Position numbers and translations under genes: made by a program. Under the pieces are notes generated by a model. It worked only from the letters and a program-made list of their open reading frames with translations. It ran no database searches and had not been told where the DNA came from. Of a stretch of 64,000 nt of DNA, positions 47,010 through 55,434 are shown one piece after another (the stretch's first letter is position 1; each line of letters starts with the position of its first letter). This DNA is from CAZYFH01 sp965197395 (GTDB taxonomy: Bacteria; Acidobacteriota; Vicinamibacteria; Vicinamibacterales; UBA8438). The stretch covers positions 868,001 through 932,000 of the forward strand of contig CBDANB010000006.1 in NCBI GenBank assembly GCA_965197395.1, read 5' to 3'.

Positions 47010-47527
47010 TGTCCGGCGTCAATCATTCTTTCCGGTCGACGACAATTAGAATTCCCGGTTGTTAATCCGTCAGCCTCTCTCGGTCAAGGCTGAGAAGTTG
47101 CTCCCTGCGGTGGGGCCCTGGCGGACGGAGCGGACCCGTAAGAAAAGATGCGAAGCCTCCTTGGTCCGCTCCCGGAGGCAGGGCCCCACCGCGGCGCCGC
47201 GGCGCCGGGGAGCACCCTCGATCCTCCCGAGCAGGGGGGTGCTGGGGTATGGCCCGGCTCGAGCAATCGTCTCCTGGGGCATCCTCGCGGGTCGCGTTGC
47301 CCGCCCGGCCTCCAGATCATGGGTTCGGCCTCGTCGCGGCCGCGGTGGCGGCCTTGCCCTTGGTTTTCTTGGAGTGCTCGAGTCGATAGCTCGGGACGTT
47401 CAGTTCCAGAATGATGCTGTGATGGACGAGCCGGTCGATGGCCGCGGCGGTGGTCATGGGGTCCTTGAAGATCTGCTCCCATTTCGAGAACGGCAGATTG
47501 CTCGTGAGCATGACGCTCCCGCGCTCG
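47010..47527 (-). mobile_element. Inverted 518-bp remnant of IS21 element 1
   Basis: Reverse complement of 32995-33512: the right end, the non-coding tail with its hairpin, and the last ~70 codons of istB. All overlapping reading frames are identical to those of the full copy, so the two are essentially identical and the event is recent. The break at 47527 falls in istB and joins a DUF1552 gene. Confidence 0.92.
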
Positions 47528-48264
47528 GCGACAGCGCGGCGGAGCGGCTATCGGAGATGCAGATGGACCGCAGCCTCCTGGACTCGGTGACGGCGGATGT
47601 GGGGCAGCTCCAGAAGGAGCTAGGAGCGAGCGACCGGCGCCGGGTCGACGAGTATCTGGACGCGATTCGCGAGACCGAGCGGCGGATCCAGAAGACCGAG
47701 GAGTACAACAGCACGCAGGAGCTTGCCGTGCCGGAACGGCCCATCGGCATTCCGGAGGACTTCGCGACCCATGCGAAGCTGATGATCGACCTCCAGGTGC
47801 TGGCCTATCAGGCCGACCTGACGCGCGTCACCACGTTCGCCTTCGGGCACGAGGCGAGCTATCGGACCTTCCCGGAGATCGGGGTGAGCGATCCGCATCA
47901 CTCGCTGTCGCACCATGGGCACAACGACGAGAAACTCGCCAAGCTCGGCAAGGTGAACCACTATCACGTGGAGACGCTGGCCTATTACCTGGGCAAGCTG
48001 CAGGCGTCGCCGGAGGGTGACGGCAACTTGCTGGACCATTCGCTGCTCCTGTATGGCAGCGGCATGAGCGACGGCAACATGCACAACCACTCGCCGCTGC
48101 CGATTGTGGTGGCTGGTGGGGCCGCGGGGCGGTGCAAGGGCGGCCGGCACCTGGCCTGTCCGCCGGAAACCCCCATGACCAACCTGCTGTTGAGCATGCT
48201 CGACATGGTGGGTGTGCGCGAGGACCGTCTCGGGGACAGCACCGGCCGGCTGACCGACCTGTAA
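47528..48264 (+). pseudogene. DUF1552 protein, 5' end lost
   Basis: C-terminal ~245 residues of a DUF1552 (secreted, HXXSHH-type) protein. DRRRVDEYLDAIRETERRI, DLQVLAYQADLTRVTTFAFG, the motif DPHHSLSHHGHN, HYHVETLAYYLGKLQ, LLYGSGMSDGNMHNHSPLP and the C-terminus LLLSMLDMVGV. The N-terminal signal and first half are replaced by the IS21 remnant. A run-on frame from 47059 is accidental. In the family these genes sit beside DUF1592 cytochrome-like genes; none is seen here. Confidence 0.85.
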
Positions 48265-48271
48265 CACCAAC

Positions 48272-48905
48272 ATGTCTCGCGGAGCCCGCTCCGCCTGCGC
48301 GGCTGCGGTCGTGCTGCTGTGCTGGAGTCCGCCGGCGTACGCGCAGCTCGACACGCCGTGGCTCGTCAACCGGTGGGGTACCTGCTGCACCGGGGACGGC
48401 CGGTTCTTCAACCCCCGGGGCGTGGCGGTCGACGCTGAGGGCAACCTCTACGTTGCCGACACCTTCAACTACCGCATCCAGAAATTCGATCGGACTGGTG
48501 CCTTCCTGACGAAGTGGGGTGCGGACGGCACCACGGGAGACGGCGAGTTCTCGTACCCGTCCGGCGTGGCGGTCGATGCGGCCGGTCACGTCTACGTGGC
48601 CGACACCTTCAACGATCGCATCCAGAAATTCGACGGCGACGGCGTCTTTCTGCGGAAGTGGGGCAGCAGCGGCAGCGGGGAGGCAGAGTTCCAGCGCCCG
48701 CAGGGCGTGACGGTCGATGCGGCCGGCAACCTCTACGTCGCTGATACGTTCAACGACCGGATTCAAAAGTTCACTGGCGAGGGCGTTTTCGTGACGAGCT
48801 GGGGGACCAGCGGCAGTGCCGAGGGCGAGTTCAGGAGTCCGCACGGTGTCGCGGCGGATGCCGGCGGCCATATCTACGTCGCCGACCAGAACGACCGCAT
48901 CCAGA
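48272..48905 (+). pseudogene. Secreted NHL-repeat beta-propeller, truncated
   Basis: Signal peptide (residues 1-24, ending PPAYAQ), then four NHL repeats of the form GVAVDA-GN-YVADTFN-RIQKF from residue 30 to about 205. Repeats two to four are very alike. The frame breaks after NDRIQN, in the middle of a repeat, at a junction with a foreign gene tail. Intact family members have six or more repeats. It starts 7 bp after the DUF1552 stop. Confidence 0.8.
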
Positions 48906-49002
48906 ACGGTTCGCGAACGCGCAAGCGGATTTCTTGATCGCGGCCGCGCAAGAGATGATCGTCTCGCTGGGCGGCGAGGTCGAGGACGACGAGGGCAGCT
49001 AG
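48906..49002 (+). pseudogene. C-terminal tail of an unknown gene
   Basis: In a frame different from the NHL gene the DNA reads NAQADFLIAAAQEMIVSLGG and EVEDDEGS and stops at 49002. It looks like a genuine acidic C-terminus. The rest of its gene is absent, which confirms a deletion junction near 48906. Confidence 0.45.
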
Positions 49003-49121
49003 CCCGCTCCGCACGCCGGGCAGACTTCCGCCCAGCCTCGCTCGCTCCCGCGCCCGGGCTGTGGCAAGGTCCGCGCGATTCGGTCTGCTCCCGACCCCTC
49101 GCGAAAGATCGCCCCGGAGCA

Positions 49122-49140
49122 TGTACTAAAATATAGTACA
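49122..49140 (+). promoter_or_regulatory. Operator palindrome before the HTH gene
   Basis: Perfect inverted repeat TGTACT-N7-AGTACA, 9 bases before the ATG at 49149. The AT-rich centre (aaaatat) could also serve as the -10 box. The position fits autorepression by the HTH antitoxin-like protein. Confidence 0.65.
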
Positions 49141-49148
49141 CTCGCGGC

Positions 49149-49517
49149 ATGAGACTGGATGCGGATCGGATTCGCAAGGCTTGCGCCAGTCGAGGAATCT
49201 CGCTCCAAGCGCTGCTGGACGAGGCGGGCGTCAGCCGCACCGCGTACTACTCTTTGGTTCGCAAGGTCTCCGTGCTTCCGCACTCGGTGGGCGCTCTGGC
49301 CGGAACGCTCGGCGTCCGGCCATCGGCGCTTCTCGCAGAGGCTGGGCCGCAAGAGTGGAAGGCACGCGCCATGCTCCGAAAGGCGCAGTGCCTTGCGAAG
49401 CGCAATGCCGGCACCTCGTTCGAGGATATCTGGCACACACTCGCGCTTCTGGAAGAGGAGCCGTTGGAGCGATTGCGACGGAGCCTGCTACGTGGCCGCG
49501 CCCTCGATCTTCACTGA
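49149..49517 (+). CDS. HTH (XRE-like) regulator/antitoxin
   Basis: 122 aa. N-terminal helix-turn-helix IRKACASRGISLQALLDEAGVSRTAYYSLVR, then SVGALAGTLGVRPSALL. The C-terminal half is helical (WKARAMLRKAQCLAKR, SFEDIWHTLALL). It overlaps the nucleotidyltransferase gene by 26 bp and has a palindromic operator just upstream. It is probably the antitoxin and autoregulator of the pair. Confidence 0.8.
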   Translation: MRLDADRIRKACASRGISLQALLDEAGVSRTAYYSLVRKVSVLPHSVGALAGTLGVRPSALLAEAGPQEWKARAMLRKAQCLAKRNAGTSFEDIWHTLALLEEEPLERLRRSLLRGRALDLH

Positions 49518-49938
49518 GAAGGAGCTGGCGTTCCTGCGCGCGCTGCTGCGGCTTCGGGTCGAGTTCATGATCGTCGGTCTATCGGCGGCAGCGCTGCAGG
49601 GTGCACCGGCCGTCACGCAAGACATCGACCTCTGGTTCAAAGACCTCGCTGACCCCAAGCTGAAAACAGCACTTGATCGCGTGGGCGGTGTCTACGTGGC
49701 GCCGACCGCCTCCACGCCGCCGATGCTGGCGGGGCGAAGCGTTGCGCTGTTCGATGTCGTCGTCACGATGGACGGACTCGAGGACTTCGACGAGGAGTTC
49801 GCTATGTCGCTGGATGTTGCGATCGGTGGTGCGAAGGTCAGAGTCCTGTCACTGGAGCGGATCATCGTCAGTAAGAAAGCCGCGAACGGCGACAAGGACC
49901 GCCTGATCCTGCCGGTGCTCGAAGCGGCGGCCGTGAGT
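49492..49938 (+). pseudogene. AbiEii-like nucleotidyltransferase toxin, 3' truncated
   Basis: From GTG 49492: TEKELAFLRALLRLRVEFMIVG, then the nucleotidyltransferase-type LSAAALQGAPAVTQDIDLWF, LFDVVVTMDGLEDFDEEF and LSLERIIVSKKAANGDKDRLILPVLEAA. After this the frame reads antisense of a TonB-receptor relic, so the gene is cut at about 49938. The truncation removes only the tail, and some activity is conceivable. Pairing with the HTH gene fits a type IV/AbiE-like module. Confidence 0.72.
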
Positions 49939-50467
49939 CCGGACAACGACCCGGCCAGCGACGTATACAGTCCGCCGTTGAACACGGTGTCGCGGATGTT
50001 CGGGACCGCCTCGGTCAAGTCGAGGGTGATGTCTTCGGCCACGACCGCGCTCGTCACGTCGACGACCGGTGAGGCGGCGGTGACCACCACGGTCGCGGTC
50101 ACGTTGCCGACCGTCAAGGTCATCTCGGTCGACGCTGTCTGATCTGACCGACGCGGACCAGGACGTCGGCCTGGCGGGTCATCTGGAAGCCCTCCAGCTC
50201 GACGGTCACCACGTATTGGGCGGAGGGCTGAAGGGCACGGAGCTCCGCCAGACCCTGGCGGTCAGTGACCGTGACGCGCGTGGTTGCGGTGTCCTCCGCC
50301 GACGCGGTGACCGTGGCGCCTGGGATCGACAGGCCGACCTGATCGGTCACCACGACACGTATGTTCCCGGTCGTGGCGACCTGTGCCCAGGCAGGTGGTC
50401 TTGACTCGATCACGAGCAGCAGCGCGAACAGTATCAGCGCGCGGCGCGTCCATGGCTCTCGGAGCAT
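49938..50467 (-). pseudogene. TonB-dependent receptor N-terminal relic with 5-bp duplication frameshift
   Basis: From ATG 50467: signal peptide (RRALILFALLLVIESRPPAWAQ) and carboxypeptidase-regulatory domain (GNIRVVVTDQVGLSIPGATV, YVVTVELEGFQMTRQADVLV). The frame breaks after VRVGQ. The next frame continues TASTEMTLTVGNVTATVVV and VFNGGLYTSLAGSLSG. The break is a tandem TCTGA-TCTGA at 50138-50147 (plus strand), a 5-bp duplication; removing one copy restores one frame. The barrel is missing. It is not the gene at 50.7 kb. Confidence 0.8.
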
Positions 50468-50693
50468 GGTCGTCAAATGATGCGCATTATCAGATACGGA
50501 TGTCGACGACCGCAAGCCGGAGCCTTTTCCAATCGAAGACACGCCTGAACGGAGGCCTGGGCGCGGATCGCTCCTGGATGCACCAGCCGCATGCCGTTGT
50601 TCGCGGTCATCGGTTCGACCTCCTCGCGGGCGCATGATCGCATCCACGACGTCCGACGACCGGCGGACGAGCAGACGTTCACCCCGAGGCTTC

Positions 50694-53474
50694 CTAGCGG
50701 CCCCAGCGGTAGTTGACGCGGGCGTAGTAGTACCCGCCGCTGAAACCCCACGGCGTGAACTGGCTGTAGGGCACGCCGAGCACGTCGGCGAGCAGGTCGT
50801 TCCGGTCCGAGAAGACATCGAACACGTTCTGGCCGCCAACCGCCAGCGTGACACCGTCCGCGAGCGAGATCGAGCCTTCGAGGTCGACGATGTACCGGCC
50901 GTCCAGGACCGGCGAGTTGGCACCCCGCACTTGCCGTGCGTCGAACACGTCGACCCAGGAGCCGTAGTAATGCAGGCGGCCGAGCAGGCCGACGCGCCCG
51001 GCGCGCTGCTGGATCGCGACGTTCCAGCGGGTCTCGGGCACGCCCTGCTCCAGGGCGAGGATATCCCCGGGATTGAGCAGATCCGCGTTGAATGCCGTCA
51101 CCGCCGTGTCGGTCCGGTTCAGGGCGAAGCTGAAGACCGTCTGGCCAGCGAGGGCGGGCGGCGTGTAGGTGGCGACGATGTCGATGCCCTGCGTCCGGGT
51201 GGAGAAGTCGTTGGTGAAGAACCGGAACATGGTCAGGGTGCCGGCAGAGGTGATGCCGTCCGAGAGCAGGAGCGCGCGGTCATCCGGGCCCGTGGCAATG
51301 GTCTGCGTCAGGGCGAGGCGATCGGAGACGTCGACGCGGAAGTAGTCGACCGTGGCGGTGAACGGGCCAGTATCGACCACCAGCCCGGCCGTGGTGTTGC
51401 GCGACGTCTCGGGCCGGAGCGGTGCGCCGCCGTGGCTCGCCGCCACCGCGAACGTGGAAGGGACGGTGGCGCTGTCGGTCAGTTCCAGTTGGGCGTTCAG
51501 CTCCGTCTGCACGTTAATCGCGTTCTGCTGGCCGGGCGTCGGCGCGCGGAACCCGGTGCTCACGCCGCCGCGCACGGCGACGGCGCCGCTCAGCCCGTAG
51601 CGGGCCGACAGCTTGCCGTTCGTCGTGGCGCCGAAGAGATCGAAGTGCTCGACCCTGACGGCGCCCCCGACCGTCCACCGGTCGTCGGATCCACGCAACT
51701 CGAGGTCGCCGTATACCGCCACGTTGCCGCGGGTCCAGGTGCCGGCCGTGTAGTCGGCGAATCCGGGAAACCCGTTGGACGCGGGGACGAAGCCCTGCGC
51801 GGCGTACGGACCCACCTCCCACGACGGCCGCCCGCCTGCGCCCACCTCGAAGCGCTCGTCACGCCACTCGGCGCCGCCCGCGACATTGATCATCTCGGTG
51901 GCGGCATAGGCAACGTCGACGTTGAGACCGACCTCCTCCTGCCGGTAGAGGCCCGGGTTGAAGTCGCGCGGCGTGTCGGGGCCGAGCGACGCGTTGACGG
52001 TGTTGTTGAAGAAGAAGTCTGACTGGTGGGCGCCGTAGCTGGCGCTGGCGTCCCAGGTCAGGCCGCTGGCCGTGAGCCGGCGCAGACCGGCAACTGCCGA
52101 CATGTCGGTCACGTTCCCGCCGAACCGCGGCGTGAAGCCGCCCGGCGCGATCTCCTGGAAGGAGAAACAGTTAGGGTCGGCGACCACCTGCGCGAGGGCT
52201 GCCTGATCCGGCACGTTGTCGGTGATCGTCACGGTGGGGCAATTGGCGGAGCCCATGCCGTGCGCGGCGAGCACGTCGCCGATGAGCAGCGTCTGGCCGC
52301 CGTCGAGGGTGTAGATGTTGGCTCGCGTGTTGGGATTCCGGAAGTAGAACCCCTCCGTCACCTTCTTGTCGGCGTAGTTGGCATGCCCGTAGACCTGCAG
52401 GCCGCTCGCGAACAGGTGTCCGGTGTTGCCGAAGAGCTTCAGATCGTCCTCGATCGTCGGGTTCCCCCATATCTGCGCCGGGTCGGCCACAGCGGTGTTG
52501 CCGGCCGCGATGAGCGCCGCCGCGTCGGTGCGTTGCACGCTGCGGTCGGTCGGGTCGCTGTTGCCGTACTCGAGGCTCAGGTTGGCAAACCCGGTGGCAC
52601 CGATCGGCAGGCCCACGTTGCCGGCAACGGTGTACGCGTCGCCGTCACCTGCACGGTAGGCGCCGGTGGTGAACTCCAGGCTGCCGCCCTCCCGGGCGTC
52701 CTTAAGCAGGAAGTTCAGCACGCCAGCGATGGCGTCCGAGCCGTACTGTGCGGACGCGCCGTCGCGCAGCACCTCGACCTGCCGCAGCGCGATCGCTGGG
52801 ATGGTCGAGAGGTCCGGACCTTGCGCGCCGTCCGACACGCCGTTGATCCAGGTAATGACCGACGAGCGGTGGCGGCGCTTGCCGTTCACCAGCACCAGCG
52901 TATGGTCATGCGCGAGATTGCGCAGGCTGGCCGGCCGCACGAGCGTGGCCGCGTCGCTGATCGGATGCGTGGCGACGTTGAACGAGGGGACCAGGGTCCG
53001 CAACTGGTAGTCGAGCGTGGTGGCGCCCTGGCGGACAACATCCTGGAACGGGATGGCGTCGATTGGTACTGTGGACTCGGTCACCGATCGCGGCTGCGCG
53101 CGACTGCCGACGACGACCACCTGCTCCTGGAACTGCACCGACATCGACACCTCGAGGGTGGTGGTGGCCCCGGCGCTGATCGCCACGCCGTCGCGCACGA
53201 CCGTGGTGAAGCCGGGCAGGGTAAACGTCACGTCGTACGTGCCGGGCTGAAGCGCGGTGATGGTGAACGTGCCCGCGTCATCGGTGGAGACGGTTCGGAC
53301 CTGACCGCTGATCACGTGACGCGCCTCCACGGTGACACCGGGCAGAATGAGGCCCGTCGTGTCGGTGACCCGGCCTTCGATGGCTGCGTCCTGGGCGCTG
53401 GCGACGCTCGGCGCAAGCACAAGAAGGGCGAGGACCGTGCCGGCGACGGTGGATATCTGTCGCAAGTATTTCAT
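50694..53474 (-). CDS. TonB-dependent outer-membrane receptor with carboxypeptidase-regulatory domain
   Basis: 926 aa. Signal peptide ending PSVASAQ, then a carboxypeptidase-regulatory-like domain (DAAIEGRVTDTTGLILPGVT to about residue 115). The plug domain follows (LRNLAHDHTLVLVNGKRRHR, VEVLRDGASAQYGSDAIAGV), then the 22-strand barrel ending YYYARVNYRWGR. It imports an unknown substrate with TonB energy. Start ATG 53474; upstream codons in the same frame lack a good start signal. The 226-bp gap to the relic at 50467 holds no gene. Confidence 0.93.
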   Translation of the reverse strand: MKYLRQISTVAGTVLALLVLAPSVASAQDAAIEGRVTDTTGLILPGVTVEARHVISGQVRTVSTDDAGTFTITALQPGTYDVTFTLPGFTTVVRDGVAISAGATTTLEVSMSVQFQEQVVVVGSRAQPRSVTESTVPIDAIPFQDVVRQGATTLDYQLRTLVPSFNVATHPISDAATLVRPASLRNLAHDHTLVLVNGKRRHRSSVITWINGVSDGAQGPDLSTIPAIALRQVEVLRDGASAQYGSDAIAGVLNFLLKDAREGGSLEFTTGAYRAGDGDAYTVAGNVGLPIGATGFANLSLEYGNSDPTDRSVQRTDAAALIAAGNTAVADPAQIWGNPTIEDDLKLFGNTGHLFASGLQVYGHANYADKKVTEGFYFRNPNTRANIYTLDGGQTLLIGDVLAAHGMGSANCPTVTITDNVPDQAALAQVVADPNCFSFQEIAPGGFTPRFGGNVTDMSAVAGLRRLTASGLTWDASASYGAHQSDFFFNNTVNASLGPDTPRDFNPGLYRQEEVGLNVDVAYAATEMINVAGGAEWRDERFEVGAGGRPSWEVGPYAAQGFVPASNGFPGFADYTAGTWTRGNVAVYGDLELRGSDDRWTVGGAVRVEHFDLFGATTNGKLSARYGLSGAVAVRGGVSTGFRAPTPGQQNAINVQTELNAQLELTDSATVPSTFAVAASHGGAPLRPETSRNTTAGLVVDTGPFTATVDYFRVDVSDRLALTQTIATGPDDRALLLSDGITSAGTLTMFRFFTNDFSTRTQGIDIVATYTPPALAGQTVFSFALNRTDTAVTAFNADLLNPGDILALEQGVPETRWNVAIQQRAGRVGLLGRLHYYGSWVDVFDARQVRGANSPVLDGRYIVDLEGSISLADGVTLAVGGQNVFDVFSDRNDLLADVLGVPYSQFTPWGFSGGYYYARVNYRWGR

Positions 53475-53632
53475 AGGTGGCCTTTCGTACGCTGACGCCC
53501 CGCACTTCCGCCGCAATGATCAGATCTCCACGCGGGACATACATCGCAAGGAACGATCGCGCGCTTCAGTGCGTGCGTCAACGCCGCGCCCGCGCGGCCG
53601 AGAACGGGCTTCGCGAGTTTACCGTACTGATC

Positions 53633-53880
53633 TCAGTACTGCGTGTCCTTCGTCACGAATCGGATTTCTTGACGGGTGATCGTCCGGAACCGGTGCTGCG
53701 CGATGGGCGGGCGGCGGGCGTACCGGCCCGCATAGCCGAGGAACTGCTTCTTGCTTCCCGCTTGACGTCGATGTTCCACCACCGTTCGTACTGGGCGGTG
53801 AGCATCTGCCGCAACGCGCACACCATGCCATCGGCGCCGGCCGTTGTGAAGCGCGGGGTGGGGCTGGCCGTACTTCAGTC
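53633..53880 (-). pseudogene. IS91-like transposase fragment with frameshift
   Basis: Two frames join to read QMLTAQYERWWNIDVKRE, then KKQFLGYAGRYARRPPIAQH and RFRTITRQEIRFVTKDTQ. GYAGRYARRPPIA is characteristic of IS91/ISCR-like Y2 transposases as I know them. About 80 residues remain, with a slip near 53758. The stretch from 53880 to 54120 holds no gene. Confidence 0.6.
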
Positions 53881-54123
53881 AGCCAATCGTGGAAGGTGAC
53901 CGGTCACTTTGTTCGCCTGTACCTTCGCCCCCGGTGGCCAGGCAGAGGGCACAATCGGCGAATTCTTTAGGAAAATGGCGCGCCCGGCATCCACCATCGT
54001 TCGGTGTCCGACGTCTTCCCGTGACGTCCCATGAGCGTCCACGTAACTTTCTCTAGCAAAAATGGGTTATTGTCCGATGACGCCTTAAATCGTCCCGGCG
54101 CTTCCGCTCGCATCCGAATTTCA

Positions 54124-54135
54124 TCTGTATACAGA
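54124..54135 (+). promoter_or_regulatory. Palindrome upstream of the integrase
   Basis: TCTGTATACAGA, a perfect 12-bp palindrome about 30 bases before the integrase ATG, with weaker symmetry beyond it (ATTTC...GAAAT). It may be an operator or part of the attachment site. No tRNA gene is adjacent. Confidence 0.4.
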
Positions 54136-54165
54136 AATGTGGATACACATCACGTGGTTTAGTCG

Positions 54166-55362
54166 ATGACAGATACCCCTCGGCACCCGTCGCGCCGCCT
54201 GACGCATCGCTTGAGTGCCGTGTTCGTGCGTACCGCCCCGCCCGGCTTCTACTGTGACGGCCACGGGCTGAACTTGCGTGTCGACCCGTCCGGGGCGCGG
54301 CGATGGGTGCAACGGCTGGTCATTCGAGGCCGGGCCCGGATGCTGGGGCTCGGCGGCTACCCGCTGGTGTCGCTGGCCGAGGCGCGCGACGTGGCGTTCG
54401 CCCACCGCAAGCGGGCGCGGGCGGGCGGGGATCCGCTGACCGAGCAGCGCCACGCCCAGCACGTCCCCACGGTCGAGGAGGCCGCCGCCGTGGTGCTGGA
54501 GCAGCAGCGCTCGGGCTGGCGGCACGCGCGGTACGCGCGGGACTGGCCGCGCAGTCTGCGCGCCTATGCGTTCCCGCGCATCGGGGCAGTGCCTGTGTCC
54601 GACGTGATGACGGCCGACGTGCTGGCGATCCTCACCCCAATCTGGCACGACAAGCCGGAGACCGCGCGGCGGGTCCGGCAACGGATTGGCGCCGTGATGA
54701 AGTGGGCGGTGGCGATGGGCTACCGGCCGGACAACCCGGCGGGTGACGCCCTCGGGCAGGCCCTCGGGCGGCAGCGGGCCGTCGTCCAACACATGCGGGC
54801 GCTGCCCCACGGCGCGGTGGCGGATGCTCTCGCGACCGTGCGAGCCTCCCAGGCGTTGATCACCACCAAGGATGCGTTTGAACTCTTGGTGCTGACGGCG
54901 GCGCGGTCCGGCGAGGTGCGTCTGGCGACGTGGGACGAGATGGACCTGGACGCGGCCGTCTGGACCATCCCCGCCGCGCGTATGAAGGCGAAGCGGGATC
55001 ACCGCGTGCCGCTCTCTGGGCGGGGGCTCGAGATTCTGCACGACGCACGGAGACGCAGTGACGGCACGGGCCTGGTGTTCCGCAGTCCACGCGGGAAGCC
55101 GCTCTCCGACATGACGCTGTCGAAATTGATCAAAGAACTCGGTATTGCCGCCGTACCGCATGGGTTCCGGTCGAGCTTCCGGGATTGGGCCGCGGAGCGG
55201 ACAAACACACCCCGTGAAGTGGTCGAGGCCGCGCTCGCCCATACGGTGCGCAACCCGACGGAGGCGGCCTATGCGCGCAGCGACCTCTTCGAGCGCCGGC
55301 GCCGCCTAATGGACGACTGGGCGGCCTACCTCAGCGAGGCCCGCAGGCACGTGGTGGCATGA
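54166..55362 (+). CDS. P4-type site-specific tyrosine integrase
   Basis: 398 aa. N-terminal arm-binding DUF4102-like domain (GLNLRVDPSGARRWVQRLV, LGGYPLVSLAEARDVA), SAM-like core-binding domain, then the catalytic domain. Catalytic residues: Arg in LTAARSGEVRLATW, Lys, His-x-x-Arg in VPHGFRSSFRDWAAE, His in LAHTVRN and the nucleophile Tyr in AAYARSDLFERR. Complete and probably active. It likely belongs to an integrated island; ends are not mapped. An exonuclease gene follows. Confidence 0.95.
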   Translation: MTDTPRHPSRRLTHRLSAVFVRTAPPGFYCDGHGLNLRVDPSGARRWVQRLVIRGRARMLGLGGYPLVSLAEARDVAFAHRKRARAGGDPLTEQRHAQHVPTVEEAAAVVLEQQRSGWRHARYARDWPRSLRAYAFPRIGAVPVSDVMTADVLAILTPIWHDKPETARRVRQRIGAVMKWAVAMGYRPDNPAGDALGQALGRQRAVVQHMRALPHGAVADALATVRASQALITTKDAFELLVLTAARSGEVRLATWDEMDLDAAVWTIPAARMKAKRDHRVPLSGRGLEILHDARRRSDGTGLVFRSPRGKPLSDMTLSKLIKELGIAAVPHGFRSSFRDWAAERTNTPREVVEAALAHTVRNPTEAAYARSDLFERRRRLMDDWAAYLSEARRHVVA

Positions 55363-55434
55363 CGCGCATCTCGGAGAGAACCAAGCGGAGGTGGAAGTTG
55401 ATTGACTCGACAGGAATGATTCACTGGGGGTGTC

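Noticed and set aside
47059..48264. A 401-codon open frame starting in the IS21 remnant and ending in DUF1552
   Set aside because: The first ~155 codons are antisense IS21 DNA; only the DUF1552 part is real. The join is accidental.
50634..53495. Long plus-strand open frames (462 and 489 codons) opposite the TonB receptor
   Set aside because: They are GC-rich shadows of the minus-strand gene, with repetitive R/G/V/A composition and no domains.
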